From Coprococcus eutactus (lineage in GTDB: Bacteria > Bacillota > Clostridia > Lachnospirales > Lachnospiraceae), in the NCBI RefSeq assembly GCF_025149915.1, contig NZ_CP102278.1, positions 1,472,001 to 1,536,000 of the forward strand: 64,000 bases of DNA. The letters run 5' to 3'. Below, one piece after another: positions 1 through 8,943 of the stretch. The notes beneath the pieces are model-generated. The model saw only the letters and a list, made by a program, of their open reading frames with translations, did no database searches and was not told the origin of the DNA. Numbering within the stretch: the first letter of the stretch is position 1; the number at the start of each line of letters is the position of its first letter. Made by a program: the position numbers and the translations under genes.

Positions 1-87
1 GCTTCACAGCTGGTGGAGACATATCCTGATTATGAGGATGGACAGAATGAATATGAATTCCTGAGCACAAGAGTATCTGAGCAGTAA
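1..87 (+). CDS. 3' end of an unidentified gene (partial)
   Basis: Reading frame 1 is open from the left edge for 28 codons and stops at TAA (85-87). The visible tail is acidic and polar and ends in STRVSEQ. It points the same way as the alarmone synthetase gene that starts 62 bases later. The piece is too short to assign to a family, and it could be a chance open frame, although a tail at this spacing fits the dense gene packing here. Confidence 0.45.
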   Translation, partial: ASQLVETYPDYEDGQNEYEFLSTRVSEQ

Positions 88-149
88 TATGAATTGTGTC
101 ATATGTCATCAGACATGGCAGGATGACTTATTGATTTGGGAGGAATTAT

Positions 150-953
150 ATGGAGATTCAGCTTTGGAAGGAGATTTTGTCTCCCTATGAGCAGGCGGTT
201 GATGAACTTCTAGTGAAGTTTAATCATATAATCATGCAGTATAAGAGCATGGGAATGTATTCACCTATAGAGAGTGTGACGGGAAGAGTGAAGACCGTTT
301 CAAGTATCATAGATAAACTGCAGAAGAAGCATATTCAGATGGATCATATTGTTGAGGAGATGGATGATATTGCTGGTATAAGGATAATGTGCCAGTTCAC
401 CGAGGATATAGGAAAAGTGGTAGATATCATACGGGGCAGGCAGGATATGCGCATAAGAGAGGAAAAAGACTATATAACAAATGCCAAGGCGAGTGGATAT
501 CAGAGCTATCATATAATTCTAGACTACGATGTGTATACGGCTGCAGGGCGCACCACGATACAGGCTGAGATACAGATCAGAACGATGGCGATGAATTTTT
601 GGGCTACAATTGAGCATTCACTTCAGTATAAATACCGCAAGGGAATTCCGGAGGACATTAGGGTGAAACTCAGAAATGCTGCGGATGCCACCGTGGCGCT
701 GGACAGAGAGATGTCATATGTCCGTGGGGAGATAATGGATGCCCAGAATTCGTTCAATATAAAGGCAAATATTGTATCTGAGATAATAGTCAATATACAG
801 AATCTTTATAAAGTTGGTAATCCGCGTGAGATTCAAAAGATTCAGGATGAATTCTATTCCATATATCAGAAGGATGACATGGAGCTGCTGGAGAATTTTG
901 CAAAGCAGCTAGACCTGATTGCGGAGGGATTCAAGGCTCAGAGTATCAACTAG
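150..953 (+). CDS. relQ: GTP pyrophosphokinase, small alarmone synthetase of the RelQ/YjbM type
   Basis: This cytoplasmic enzyme would transfer pyrophosphate from ATP to GDP or GTP to make (p)ppGpp. The 267 residues carry a single RelA/SpoT synthetase domain (about 20-190). Visible motifs are GRVK (45-48), DIAGIR (73-78), the SGYQSYH substrate loop (about 115-121) and EIQIRT (140-145). There is no HD hydrolase, TGS or ACT domain, which separates it from the long Rel protein. The last 70 or so residues extend beyond the usual RelQ length of about 210 and look helical. The start has a good GGGAGGAAT ribosome site. Family assignment is firm; RelQ rather than RelP is judged from the overall motif pattern. 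Confidence 0.9.
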   Translation: MEIQLWKEILSPYEQAVDELLVKFNHIIMQYKSMGMYSPIESVTGRVKTVSSIIDKLQKKHIQMDHIVEEMDDIAGIRIMCQFTEDIGKVVDIIRGRQDMRIREEKDYITNAKASGYQSYHIILDYDVYTAAGRTTIQAEIQIRTMAMNFWATIEHSLQYKYRKGIPEDIRVKLRNAADATVALDREMSYVRGEIMDAQNSFNIKANIVSEIIVNIQNLYKVGNPREIQKIQDEFYSIYQKDDMELLENFAKQLDLIAEGFKAQSIN

Positions 954-997
954 ACATAGATAAGACAGCAAACATAAAAGGGAGTTGGAAGTTTTAT

Positions 998-2407
998 ATG
1001 GTTTTACCTAAGAAATTTGACGAGAGAATAAAGAGTCAGCTTGGCGATGAATACGATGACTATATAAAGTGTTTTGATAGTGATATGTATCATGGAATCA
1101 GGGTGAACACATCCAAGATATCTGTTGAGGATTTTCTTAAGATCAGTCCATTTGAACTTGAACCGGTTCCGTGGACAAAGAATGGATTCTATTACGATCA
1201 TAAGAAATATACACCGTCCAAGCATCCGTATTATTATGCGGGACTTTATTATATACAGGAACCGAGTGCCATGACACCAGCTAGCGTACTTGATATCGAT
1301 GAGGGGGATGTGGTGCTTGATATATGTGCAGCTCCGGGAGGAAAATCCACGGAACTTGCTGCTAAGCTTGGCGGTACAGGAATACTTATATCAAATGATA
1401 TAAGCAATTCAAGGGCGAAGGCACTTCTGAAAAATCTGGAACTTTTCGGTATAGGCAACATGTGTGTTGTGAGTGAGCCGCCTAATAACCTATCAAAGGC
1501 ATTTGAGGAAACATTTGACAAGATACTTATAGATGCCCCTTGTTCCGGTGAGGGAATGTTCAGAAAGTCATCGTCAATGATGACAGCCTGGGAGAACAAT
1601 GGCACCGAACTATTTGCGGGACTTCAGCGGGGAATACTGAAAGAGGTATGTAAGATGCTGAAACCAGGTGGAAGACTGTTGTACTCTACGTGTACATTTT
1701 CACCTGAGGAGGATGAAAGATCAGTGGAATATCTTCTATCGATAGATGACTGTATTCATCTGATCGATTTTCCTAAATATGAGAAGTTTGATGACGGCAA
1801 TCCTGAATGGGGGGAGACTGGAAATCCTGACCTCAAAAAGTGTGCTAGACTGTGGCCGCACCACCTGAAGGGGGAGGGACATTTCATTGCGCTGTTTGAA
1901 AAAGATGCTGACGCATATGTCAGAGGATGTCAGACGTATTCATTTAAACCGTATAAGGCTGATGAAGATTTCCTGAATTTTATAACTCATGTTTCTGCGG
2001 ATGCCGGAATAACCCCTGGCAGGATAGAAGAGAATAAAGGGAGACTTTACTATATCCCCGATGGTATGCCTGATGTTAAGGGACTCAGGTTGCTGAGACA
2101 TGGACTGTTTCTTGGAGAAGTCAAGAAAAACAGATTTGAGCCGAGCCAGTCGCTTGCAATGTATCTGAAGAAAAATCAGTTTGACAATGTGGTTGATCTG
2201 CAGGCTGATGACATACGTGTCATCAAATATTTAAAGGGAGAGACAATAGAGCTAGATACAGAATCTGCTGACAGTGTAGATTCGGGTATGGAGCTAAAAA
2301 ATGGATATGTTCTTGTCTGTGTGGATGGCTATCCACTTGGCTGGGCAAAGAACAACAGAGGCGTATTGAAGAACAAATATTTATCTGGATGGAGGATGAT
2401 GTCGTGA
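998..2407 (+). CDS. RsmF/RsmB-type rRNA (cytosine-5) methyltransferase
   Basis: An S-adenosylmethionine-dependent RNA m5C methyltransferase of the NOL1/NOP2/Sun family, 469 residues. The SAM-binding motif DICAAPGGKST starts at residue 108. The two catalytic cysteines are in DAPCSGEG (C182) and YSTCTF (C232). The C-terminal third resembles the extra RsmF domains, which fits 16S rRNA as substrate, but the exact target base cannot be read from sequence. The stop codon overlaps the GTG start of the next gene by four bases (GTGA), so the two are probably translationally coupled. Confidence 0.88.
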   Translation: MVLPKKFDERIKSQLGDEYDDYIKCFDSDMYHGIRVNTSKISVEDFLKISPFELEPVPWTKNGFYYDHKKYTPSKHPYYYAGLYYIQEPSAMTPASVLDIDEGDVVLDICAAPGGKSTELAAKLGGTGILISNDISNSRAKALLKNLELFGIGNMCVVSEPPNNLSKAFEETFDKILIDAPCSGEGMFRKSSSMMTAWENNGTELFAGLQRGILKEVCKMLKPGGRLLYSTCTFSPEEDERSVEYLLSIDDCIHLIDFPKYEKFDDGNPEWGETGNPDLKKCARLWPHHLKGEGHFIALFEKDADAYVRGCQTYSFKPYKADEDFLNFITHVSADAGITPGRIEENKGRLYYIPDGMPDVKGLRLLRHGLFLGEVKKNRFEPSQSLAMYLKKNQFDNVVDLQADDIRVIKYLKGETIELDTESADSVDSGMELKNGYVLVCVDGYPLGWAKNNRGVLKNKYLSGWRMMS

Positions 2408-3171
2408 AAAAAGTAGCAATAGTAACTGGTGCATCTTCGGGAATTGGAAGAGAATTTGCTATTCAGATAGCACAGAAATACAAAACTATAGATGAGATAT
2501 GGCTGATTGCGAGAAGAAAGGACAGGCTTGCAGAGGTCAAGGCTGAGATAAATGCAGTAAGCGGAAAACTTGTGAGAATATTGTCGCTTGATCTCACAAA
2601 GGAATCTGATATAAAATTCTACAGAAATCTTCTGGAGAGACAGGATCCATCCATAAGAGTTCTTGTGAATGCAGCAGGATACGGCATAGCCGGACATTTT
2701 GAGGATATGACAGTGGATGATGTAAGTGGAATGCTTGATCTCAACTGCAGAGCTCTTGCTGAGATAACACATATATCCTTGCCATACATGTCAGATCCGT
2801 CCAACATAATTAACCTTGCATCGTCTGCGGCATTCCTGCCACAGCCATCATTTGCAATATATGCAGCATCAAAGTCAATGGTGCTCAGCTTTTCAAGAGC
2901 GTTAAACAGAGAGCTTGAAGGCAGGGGAATTAGCGTGACAGCTGTCTGCCCAGGCCCGGTAAAGACAGAATTCTTTGATGTGGCACAGAAGTATACGAAG
3001 TCAAAGCCATACAAGATGGTTCTCAGAGCCAATCCTAAGAAGGTCGTTAAGAAGGCATTGTTTGATTCTTATTATATGAGTGAAATGTCTGTCTACTCAC
3101 CTCTTATGAAAGCCTTCAGACTTGTGAGCAAATACCTGCCACACAGTATTCTGATCAGATTTATGAAATAA
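2404..3171 (+). CDS. Short-chain dehydrogenase/reductase (SDR family)
   Basis: An NAD(P)-dependent oxidoreductase with a classical SDR fold, 255 residues from GTG 2404. I chose this start over ATG 2389 because GGAGG at 2391-2395 lies 8 bases before the GTG and the resulting protein begins at the usual distance from the cofactor loop TGASSGIG (residues 8-15). The catalytic YxxxK is present as YAASK (Y153, K157), preceded by the serine in NLASSAA. The C-terminal part is like the DltE/YqjQ-type subgroup that acts on lipid-like or unknown substrates; the substrate is not known. It overlaps the methyltransferase stop by four bases. Confidence 0.85.
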   Translation: MKKVAIVTGASSGIGREFAIQIAQKYKTIDEIWLIARRKDRLAEVKAEINAVSGKLVRILSLDLTKESDIKFYRNLLERQDPSIRVLVNAAGYGIAGHFEDMTVDDVSGMLDLNCRALAEITHISLPYMSDPSNIINLASSAAFLPQPSFAIYAASKSMVLSFSRALNRELEGRGISVTAVCPGPVKTEFFDVAQKYTKSKPYKMVLRANPKKVVKKALFDSYYMSEMSVYSPLMKAFRLVSKYLPHSILIRFMK

Positions 3172-3210
3172 AGATAAAAGATTACTACTATCAATTAACT
3201 GGAGGATGAT

Positions 3211-3783
3211 ATGGAAAAAGGACAACACGGATATATGAACAGACACAAGAGGAATGTTCTTATAAGTATCATTGTGCTGGGACTGTTCGTTATCGCCGGA
3301 GTGTTTTTTACGGTGGTGATGTTCGACACCAGAAAATCAATATTTATAGTTATACCGATATTGGTGGCACTGCCACTTGCAAAGCAGCTTGTGGCTTACA
3401 TAATGTGCGCCGGATTTAGGGAACTCTCAGATGAAGAGTACTCAAAACTTAAGAAGTTATCTTACTTTGAGGATCCATCCGTTGTGTATGATGTTTCTGT
3501 CAGCAGATATGAGGGAATAGTTTATTTTCCTGTTGCCGTGATCAGGGATGGCAGGATGCTATTTTATTACAATGGTGACTTTGGAAAGAAGATAAAAGAT
3601 GAAGCATCCCTGAAAAAGATAATAACTGAGGCATTTGCTGATCAGAAGAAGCAGTATGTAGTTATAGTAGCAACGGACATAGACAGCTTTATATCCAAGG
3701 CAGGCAAAATAAAGGCTCCAGCAGAGGAATTCATCGGTGCCGACGAGAGAATGAGAGAGAGATTATTTGAACTGGGAATATAA
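3211..3783 (+). CDS. Uncharacterised membrane protein with two N-terminal helices
   Basis: I do not recognise a named family. The 190-residue product has a basic N-terminus, two hydrophobic helices (about residues 15-33 and 43-62), then a soluble domain of about 120 residues with mixed charge, predicted to face the cytoplasm. No catalytic motif is apparent. GGAGGATGAT directly before ATG 3211 is a good ribosome site. It lies 39 bases after the SDR gene and two bases before the pseudouridine synthase, so it is part of the same transcript. Confidence 0.75.
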   Translation: MEKGQHGYMNRHKRNVLISIIVLGLFVIAGVFFTVVMFDTRKSIFIVIPILVALPLAKQLVAYIMCAGFRELSDEEYSKLKKLSYFEDPSVVYDVSVSRYEGIVYFPVAVIRDGRMLFYYNGDFGKKIKDEASLKKIITEAFADQKKQYVVIVATDIDSFISKAGKIKAPAEEFIGADERMRERLFELGI

Positions 3784-3785
3784 AA

Positions 3786-4790
3786 ATGAGAGAGATAGTA
3801 ATATCAAAAAACGAGGCAGGACAGAGACTGAATAAACTTGTGATGAAATATCTGAACAAGGCTCCGTCTAGTTTCGTGTACAGGATGATAAGAAAGAAAA
3901 ACATAAAATTAAATGGTGGCAAAGCAGTTGGAAATGAGATAGTGTATGTCGGGGATGTGATACAGCTTTATCTTGCGGATGACACGATAGATTCATTTAG
4001 GGATGATAATATACAGACTGCGGCTTCTGGATCACAGAAGAAGTTCAAACCGGAGATAATATATCATGATCACAATGTCCTTATAGTCAACAAACCGGTT
4101 GGCGTATTGTCGCAGAAAGCCTCCAAAGACGATTATTCGATAAATGAAAGTGTGTTAGATTATCTTCTGGACAATGGATATATAACTTCAGAGCAGCTTA
4201 GAACATATAAGCCGTCGATATGCAACAGACTGGATAGAAATACATCCGGTCTTGTTCTATGTGGAGTATCCCTTATGGGAAACCAGGAATTATCCAGGAT
4301 AATAAGGGAGAGAAATATAGACAAATATTATTACACCATTGTAAAGGGACACATAAAGTCGGTTCAGGACGTTACGGCATATCTTGTAAAGGACGAGAAA
4401 AAGAATACAGTTATCGTGAGAGACGGTGTGGACGAGATAAAGCAGGATTCTGGAAAGAATGAATTTGAAAAAATCCATACGATATTCGAACCGGTAAGAT
4501 CTAATGGAAAATATACCGAGGTGAAGGTTAAGCTGATAACAGGAAAAACTCATCAGATCAGGGCGCAGCTTTCTCATATGGGTTATCCGATCGTCGGAGA
4601 TCAGAAGTATGGGGACAGAGAGACGAATATATACTTCAGACAGACATACAAACTTAGAAATCAATTGCTGCACTGCGGTGAGGTTAAATTTACAAATGTT
4701 ACGGGTGGCCTTGATTACCTAACCGGTAAAATTTTTTCTGCGTTTAAGCCTGACATGTATAAGAAAATAGAAAAGGATTTATTTGAGTAG
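3786..4790 (+). CDS. RluA/RluD-family 23S rRNA pseudouridine synthase
   Basis: Converts uridines in structured RNA to pseudouridine. The 334-residue protein has an S4-like RNA-binding region at residues 1-70, then the RluA catalytic domain. The signature RLDRNTSG holds the catalytic Asp (D150), and the later KTHQIRAQ stretch is the conserved motif III. Its target is unknown; it resembles the RluC/RluD group. A second family member lies at 48594-49508, so the two probably modify different sites. The stop codon abuts the recU start with no gap. Confidence 0.88.
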   Translation: MREIVISKNEAGQRLNKLVMKYLNKAPSSFVYRMIRKKNIKLNGGKAVGNEIVYVGDVIQLYLADDTIDSFRDDNIQTAASGSQKKFKPEIIYHDHNVLIVNKPVGVLSQKASKDDYSINESVLDYLLDNGYITSEQLRTYKPSICNRLDRNTSGLVLCGVSLMGNQELSRIIRERNIDKYYYTIVKGHIKSVQDVTAYLVKDEKKNTVIVRDGVDEIKQDSGKNEFEKIHTIFEPVRSNGKYTEVKVKLITGKTHQIRAQLSHMGYPIVGDQKYGDRETNIYFRQTYKLRNQLLHCGEVKFTNVTGGLDYLTGKIFSAFKPDMYKKIEKDLFE

Positions 4791-5324
4791 ATGGCAACAT
4801 GGAATTCCCGCGGACTTAGGGGATCTACCCTTGAGGATATGATAAACCATACAAACGAATACTACAGACAGAAAAATCTCGCACTGGTTCAGAAGATACC
4901 CACCCCTATAACACCAATAAAGATTGACAAGGACAGCAGTCAGATAACGCTGGCATACTTTGAAAAGGATTCCACGGTCGATTACATAGGCGTAGTTCAG
5001 GGTGTTCCCATCTGTTTTGATGCCAAGGAGTGTGCGACAGACACATTTACTATGAGGAACATACATGAACATCAGATAAAATTTATGTCTGACTTTGAAA
5101 AGCAGGATGGAGTGAGTTTTCTAGTAATCATGTTTACAGGAAGAAACAGGCTGTATTACATGAGATTTTCGGAACTTGAAGGATTTCTTGAAAGAGCAAA
5201 GAACGGACATCCTAACAATTTCAAATATGATGAGTTGGATCCTGATTATTTTGTGGAGTCAAAGGGAGGTGCCCTTGTGCATTACCTGGAGCCTCTAAGT
5301 CGTGATCTGTCAGGGCATGACTAA
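4791..5324 (+). CDS. recU: Holliday junction resolvase RecU
   Basis: A Gram-positive endonuclease that cuts four-way junctions during recombination and chromosome segregation. The 177-residue protein matches RecU in length and order of motifs: STVDYIG (D64) and FDAKE (D77, K79) make up the nuclease metal site, and the protein opens with the NSRG stretch typical of the family. RecU is often linked to a penicillin-binding protein gene in Firmicutes; here it follows a pseudouridine synthase instead. No separate ribosome site is visible because its ATG touches the previous stop, which suggests coupled translation. Confidence 0.9.
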   Translation: MATWNSRGLRGSTLEDMINHTNEYYRQKNLALVQKIPTPITPIKIDKDSSQITLAYFEKDSTVDYIGVVQGVPICFDAKECATDTFTMRNIHEHQIKFMSDFEKQDGVSFLVIMFTGRNRLYYMRFSELEGFLERAKNGHPNNFKYDELDPDYFVESKGGALVHYLEPLSRDLSGHD

Positions 5325-5389
5325 AAAATCAATTTTTAGAAATAGCTTTTGGTATGATATCTGATGATAAATACTATATAACAAGTGTG

Positions 5390-5418
5390 TTGACAAAACG
5401 TACAAGCTCTAATATAAT
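5390..5418 (+). promoter_or_regulatory. Sigma-A type promoter of the histidine operon
   Basis: TTGACA at 5390-5395 and TATAAT at 5413-5418 are separated by exactly 17 bases, a full consensus match. Transcription should start near 5425, leaving about 155 bases of leader before hisZ. Confidence 0.85.
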
Positions 5419-5424
5419 GGGCAC

Positions 5425-5580
5425 GTTGACATGCTATCAAAGTAGCGAAGTAACACTTTAGTGTAGTAAAGTGAAAGCATAAAACACTTCAGGGAAAAAA
5501 TAAGTATAAAGCGTAAAACGATATATGTCACATATCAGGACGTGTGCCTGAACAATATTTATTTACAAGGAGATACGATT
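5425..5580 (+). promoter_or_regulatory. Structured 5' leader of hisZ, class unknown
   Basis: The leader can form GCTA(5433-5436)/TAGC(5443-5446), then CACTTTA(5454-5460)/TAAAGTG(5467-5473) with a 6-base loop, an alternative outer pairing ATGCT(5431-5435)/AGCAT(5476-5480), and a weaker hairpin CAGG(5536-5539)/CCTG(5547-5550) just ahead of the ribosome site. The first and outer pairings share bases and exclude each other. I see no T-box (no TGGNACC) and no run of His codons, so this is not an obvious T-box or classical attenuator. It could be a regulatory RNA or only a stable leader. Confidence 0.4.
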
Positions 5581-6843
5581 ATGCAGGACAAACTGTTACA
5601 GACCCCAGATGGAGTTAGGGACACCTACGATGTAGAGTGCAAAAAGAAGAGAAAGGTTATGAATGAACTCCACCACATCTTGGAGTTATACAGCTATCAT
5701 GACATAGAGACACCGACATTTGAGTTTTTTGATATATTTAACAGAGACAAGGGATCGGCTCCTTCGAATGAGATGTATAAGTTCTTTGACAGAGATAACA
5801 ATACACTTGTTTTAAGACCTGATATCACTCCGTCTATTGCAAGATGTGTTGCAAAGTATTATGCAGACGAGGAGTTTCCTGTAAGACTTTGTTACACAGG
5901 TAACACATACACAAATACACTTAAGCTTCAGGGTAAGCTCAAGGAAGTGACGCAGATAGGTGCAGAGCTTATAAACGATGATTCATCAGCGGCTGATGCG
6001 GAGATAATAGCCACCGTCATAGATTGCTTCAATGAGATTGGAATAAAGGATTTCCAGATCGAGATAGGTCAGATCGACTATTTCAAGGGCCTTGTCGCAG
6101 AGTCTGGTATAAGTGAAGAGGAAGAGGATCAGATAAAGGAATATATTCATATTAAGAACTTTTTTGGCCTTGAGGAATATGTAGACGCACTTGATATCAG
6201 TGATTCGCTCAAAAAGGCTTTTTCTTCTTTTGATTCACTGTTTGGTGGTGTGGCGATGCTTGACACGGCTGAGAGCTATGTGTCAAATGAGACATCACTT
6301 GAGGCTGTAAAGAGGCTCAGAAGAGTTTATGAGGCACTCGAGTGCTACGGATACGAAAAGCATATAAGTTTTGATCTTGGCATGCTTGATGGATACAATT
6401 ATTATACAGGAATCATTTTCAGGGGTTATACTTATGGCACTGGTGATGCTGTAGTAAAGGGTGGCCGTTACAATAATCTGTTAAAGCAGTTTGGCAAGGA
6501 TGCGCCTTCTATAGGATTTGCGTTCACGGTGGAAGAACTTATAATGGCGATGAACAGACAGAATATCAAGATACATGTGGAGTATTCAAATACCATCATT
6601 CTTTATAATATTGAGGAGCAGGACAAAGCGATCAAGACAGGCATGAAACTTAGAAGTGAGGGATGCAAGATAGAGCTTATAAGAAAGTCACAGAAAAAGT
6701 CTATTGAAGATTATCTAGAGTACGCTCGAAGGGAGCATTTCTCGGGACTTATATATTTTGATCAGAAAGAGTTGGCTGTGGCGTATGATGTTATAAATAA
6801 GACAAACTCAATGTGGGATGGCGAATCATATAGCATAAAATGA
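5581..6843 (+). CDS. hisZ: ATP phosphoribosyltransferase regulatory subunit HisZ
   Basis: A catalytically inactive histidyl-tRNA synthetase paralogue that forms a complex with short HisG and makes it responsive to histidine. The 420 residues show class II synthetase-like sequence, including RPDITPSIAR and the YYTGIIFRGY stretch. ATG 5581 is chosen because AGGAG at 5568-5572 is 8 bases upstream; an in-frame GTG at 5542 lacks such a site. It is the first gene of the operon, and the short HisG next to it is the expected partner. Confidence 0.93.
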   Translation: MQDKLLQTPDGVRDTYDVECKKKRKVMNELHHILELYSYHDIETPTFEFFDIFNRDKGSAPSNEMYKFFDRDNNTLVLRPDITPSIARCVAKYYADEEFPVRLCYTGNTYTNTLKLQGKLKEVTQIGAELINDDSSAADAEIIATVIDCFNEIGIKDFQIEIGQIDYFKGLVAESGISEEEEDQIKEYIHIKNFFGLEEYVDALDISDSLKKAFSSFDSLFGGVAMLDTAESYVSNETSLEAVKRLRRVYEALECYGYEKHISFDLGMLDGYNYYTGIIFRGYTYGTGDAVVKGGRYNNLLKQFGKDAPSIGFAFTVEELIMAMNRQNIKIHVEYSNTIILYNIEEQDKAIKTGMKLRSEGCKIELIRKSQKKSIEDYLEYARREHFSGLIYFDQKELAVAYDVINKTNSMWDGESYSIK

Positions 6844-6894
6844 TCCAGAAGACTAAATAAGATGAAAACGAAAGGCATAGATGGTTAGAAAACT

Positions 6895-7545
6895 ATGAGA
6901 TATTTGACTTTTGCCCTAGCTAAGGGAAGACTTGCAAAGAAGACGCTTGCACTTCTTGAGCAGATAGGTATAACATGTGAAGAGATGAAGGATCCAGATA
7001 CAAGAAAGCTTATATTTGTCAACGAAGAACTGAAAATGAAGTTTTTCCTGTCAAAGGCTACAGATGTCCCAACATATGTTGAGTATGGCGCGGCTGATAT
7101 AGGTGTTGTTGGAAAGGATACAATCCTTGAAGAGGGACGTAACCTCTACGAGGTTATGGATCTTGGATTTGGCAAATGCCGTATGTGCGTGTGCGGACCG
7201 GCATCGGCGAGAGAACTTTTAAAGAAGAATGAGATAATAAGGGTTGCCAGCAAATATCCTGTTATAGCAAAGGATTATTTCAATAACAGAAAACACCAGA
7301 CGGTGGAGATAATCAAGCTTAACGGTTCAGTTGAGCTTGCCCCTATAGTGGGACTTTCAGAGGTGATAGTGGATATAGTTGAGACCGGAAGTACACTCAG
7401 GGAGAACGGCCTTGAGGTGCTTGAGGAGGTCTGTCCGCTCTCAGCGAGAATGGTAGTGAACCAGGTGAGCCTTAAGATGGAGAATGAGAGAATACACAGG
7501 CTTCTTGAGGATCTCAACAGACTTATTAAAGAAGAGAACAAATAG
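6895..7545 (+). CDS. hisG: ATP phosphoribosyltransferase catalytic subunit, short form
   Basis: Catalyses the first step of histidine synthesis, joining PRPP and ATP. At 216 residues it is the short form without the C-terminal regulatory ACT-like domain, which is why HisZ is needed. The family start LTFALAKGRL and the PRPP-binding stretch EVIVDIVETGSTLREN (about residues 155-170) are present. The ribosome site before ATG 6895 is weak, so output may depend on translation of hisZ, which ends 51 bases upstream. Confidence 0.95.
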   Translation: MRYLTFALAKGRLAKKTLALLEQIGITCEEMKDPDTRKLIFVNEELKMKFFLSKATDVPTYVEYGAADIGVVGKDTILEEGRNLYEVMDLGFGKCRMCVCGPASARELLKKNEIIRVASKYPVIAKDYFNNRKHQTVEIIKLNGSVELAPIVGLSEVIVDIVETGSTLRENGLEVLEEVCPLSARMVVNQVSLKMENERIHRLLEDLNRLIKEENK

Positions 7546-7613
7546 ATTCCTATACGATACTAAAGGGATGATATAGATTGATTAATTGATATTTATACGG
7601 AGGCATGACAGAG

Positions 7614-8906
7614 ATGAGAATTGTAAAGCTTAACGCAGAGACAAAGAAGGATCTTCTGAAAAATCTTTTAAAGAGAAGTCCAAGCAATTTCGGTAATTAT
7701 GCTGAGACTGTACAGGGAATAGTTGATGATGTGAGGGACAACGGTGATGCCGCTCTCTTCTCGTATACAAAAAAGTTTGACAAGGCAGATATAACAGCAG
7801 CCAATGTCAAGGTCACACAGGCTGAGATAGATTATGCATATACACAGGTGAGCCCGGAGCTTCTTGAGGTTATCAGAAAGGCAAAGAAAAATATCTGGGA
7901 GTATCATGAGAAGCAGAAGCAGTACAGCTGGTTTGACTCAAAACCAAACGGAACACTTCTCGGACAGAAGGTCACAGCACTGGCATCGGTTGGTGTGTAT
8001 GTACCTGGTGGAAAAGCTGTATATCCTTCATCAGTTCTTATGAATGTAATGCCTGCTAAGGTTGCAGGAGTTGAGAAGATCGTCATGACCACCCCTTGTA
8101 ACGCAGAGGGCGAGGTGTATGCGACAACACTTGTTGCTGCAAAAGAAGCAGGAGTTGACGAGATATACAAAGCCGGAGGCGCTCAGGCGATTGCAGCCCT
8201 TGCATATGGAACGGAGTCAATTCCAAAGGTTGATAAGATAGTTGGTCCTGGAAACATATTTGTAGCTTTGGCAAAGAGAGCTGTATACGGACATGTCAGC
8301 ATTGATTCTATAGCAGGACCATCTGAGGTAATGGTTCTTGCGGATGATACAGCCAATCCAAGGTATGTTGCTGCTGATCTGCTCTCACAGGCTGAGCATG
8401 ATGAGATGGCATCCGCTATCCTTGTTACAACATCTGCGGATCTTGCAGAAAAGGTTTCAGTTCAGGTAGACAAGTTTATAGATGAACTTTCAAGAAAAGA
8501 AATAATGAGAAAGTCCATAGACAACTATGGTTATATTCTTCTTGCAGATAATCTTAATGATGCGATAGATGCGGTAAACGACATAGCATCAGAACACCTT
8601 GAGATTGTCACAGCCAATCCGTTTGACGTAATGACAAGAGTAAAGAATGCAGGAGCGATATTTATCGGTGAGTATTCTTCAGAACCCCTCGGAGATTACT
8701 TCGCAGGTCCTAATCATGTGCTTCCTACAAATGGAACAGCAAAGTTCTTCTCACCTCTTTCAGTGGATGATTTCATCAAGAAATCAAGCATAATCTACTA
8801 TTCAAAAGAGGCGCTTGAGGCCGTTCACACTGACATAGAGACATTTGCTAAGGCTGAGCAGCTCACAGCCCATGCCAATTCGATAGCGGTTAGATTTGAA
8901 AAATAA
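7614..8906 (+). CDS. hisD: Histidinol dehydrogenase
   Basis: Zinc enzyme that oxidises histidinol to histidine in two NAD-dependent steps. The 430 residues carry the expected features: the GPGN cofactor stretch, SQAEHDE (Zn ligands Q and H), SEHLEI (catalytic Glu-His), GDYFAGPNHVLPT (Zn-ligand Asp) and the C-terminal TAHANSIAVR (Zn-ligand His). I choose ATG 7614 rather than ATG 7605 because the GGAGG at 7599-7603 is 10 bases from the former and only one from the latter. It is the third gene of the his operon. Confidence 0.95.
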   Translation: MRIVKLNAETKKDLLKNLLKRSPSNFGNYAETVQGIVDDVRDNGDAALFSYTKKFDKADITAANVKVTQAEIDYAYTQVSPELLEVIRKAKKNIWEYHEKQKQYSWFDSKPNGTLLGQKVTALASVGVYVPGGKAVYPSSVLMNVMPAKVAGVEKIVMTTPCNAEGEVYATTLVAAKEAGVDEIYKAGGAQAIAALAYGTESIPKVDKIVGPGNIFVALAKRAVYGHVSIDSIAGPSEVMVLADDTANPRYVAADLLSQAEHDEMASAILVTTSADLAEKVSVQVDKFIDELSRKEIMRKSIDNYGYILLADNLNDAIDAVNDIASEHLEIVTANPFDVMTRVKNAGAIFIGEYSSEPLGDYFAGPNHVLPTNGTAKFFSPLSVDDFIKKSSIIYYSKEALEAVHTDIETFAKAEQLTAHANSIAVRFEK

Positions 8907-8943
8907 TACATTATGATATAGAATATGGGAAGGAGACAGGGAT

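Noticed and set aside
5322..5340. CTAAAAA/TTTTTAG repeat after recU as a terminator
   Set aside because: The stem is pure A-T, contains the recU stop codon, and is not followed by a T run.
5525..5551. Eight-codon frame in the hisZ leader as a His leader peptide
   Set aside because: It has a single His codon and no ribosome site, so it cannot act as a classical attenuator peptide.
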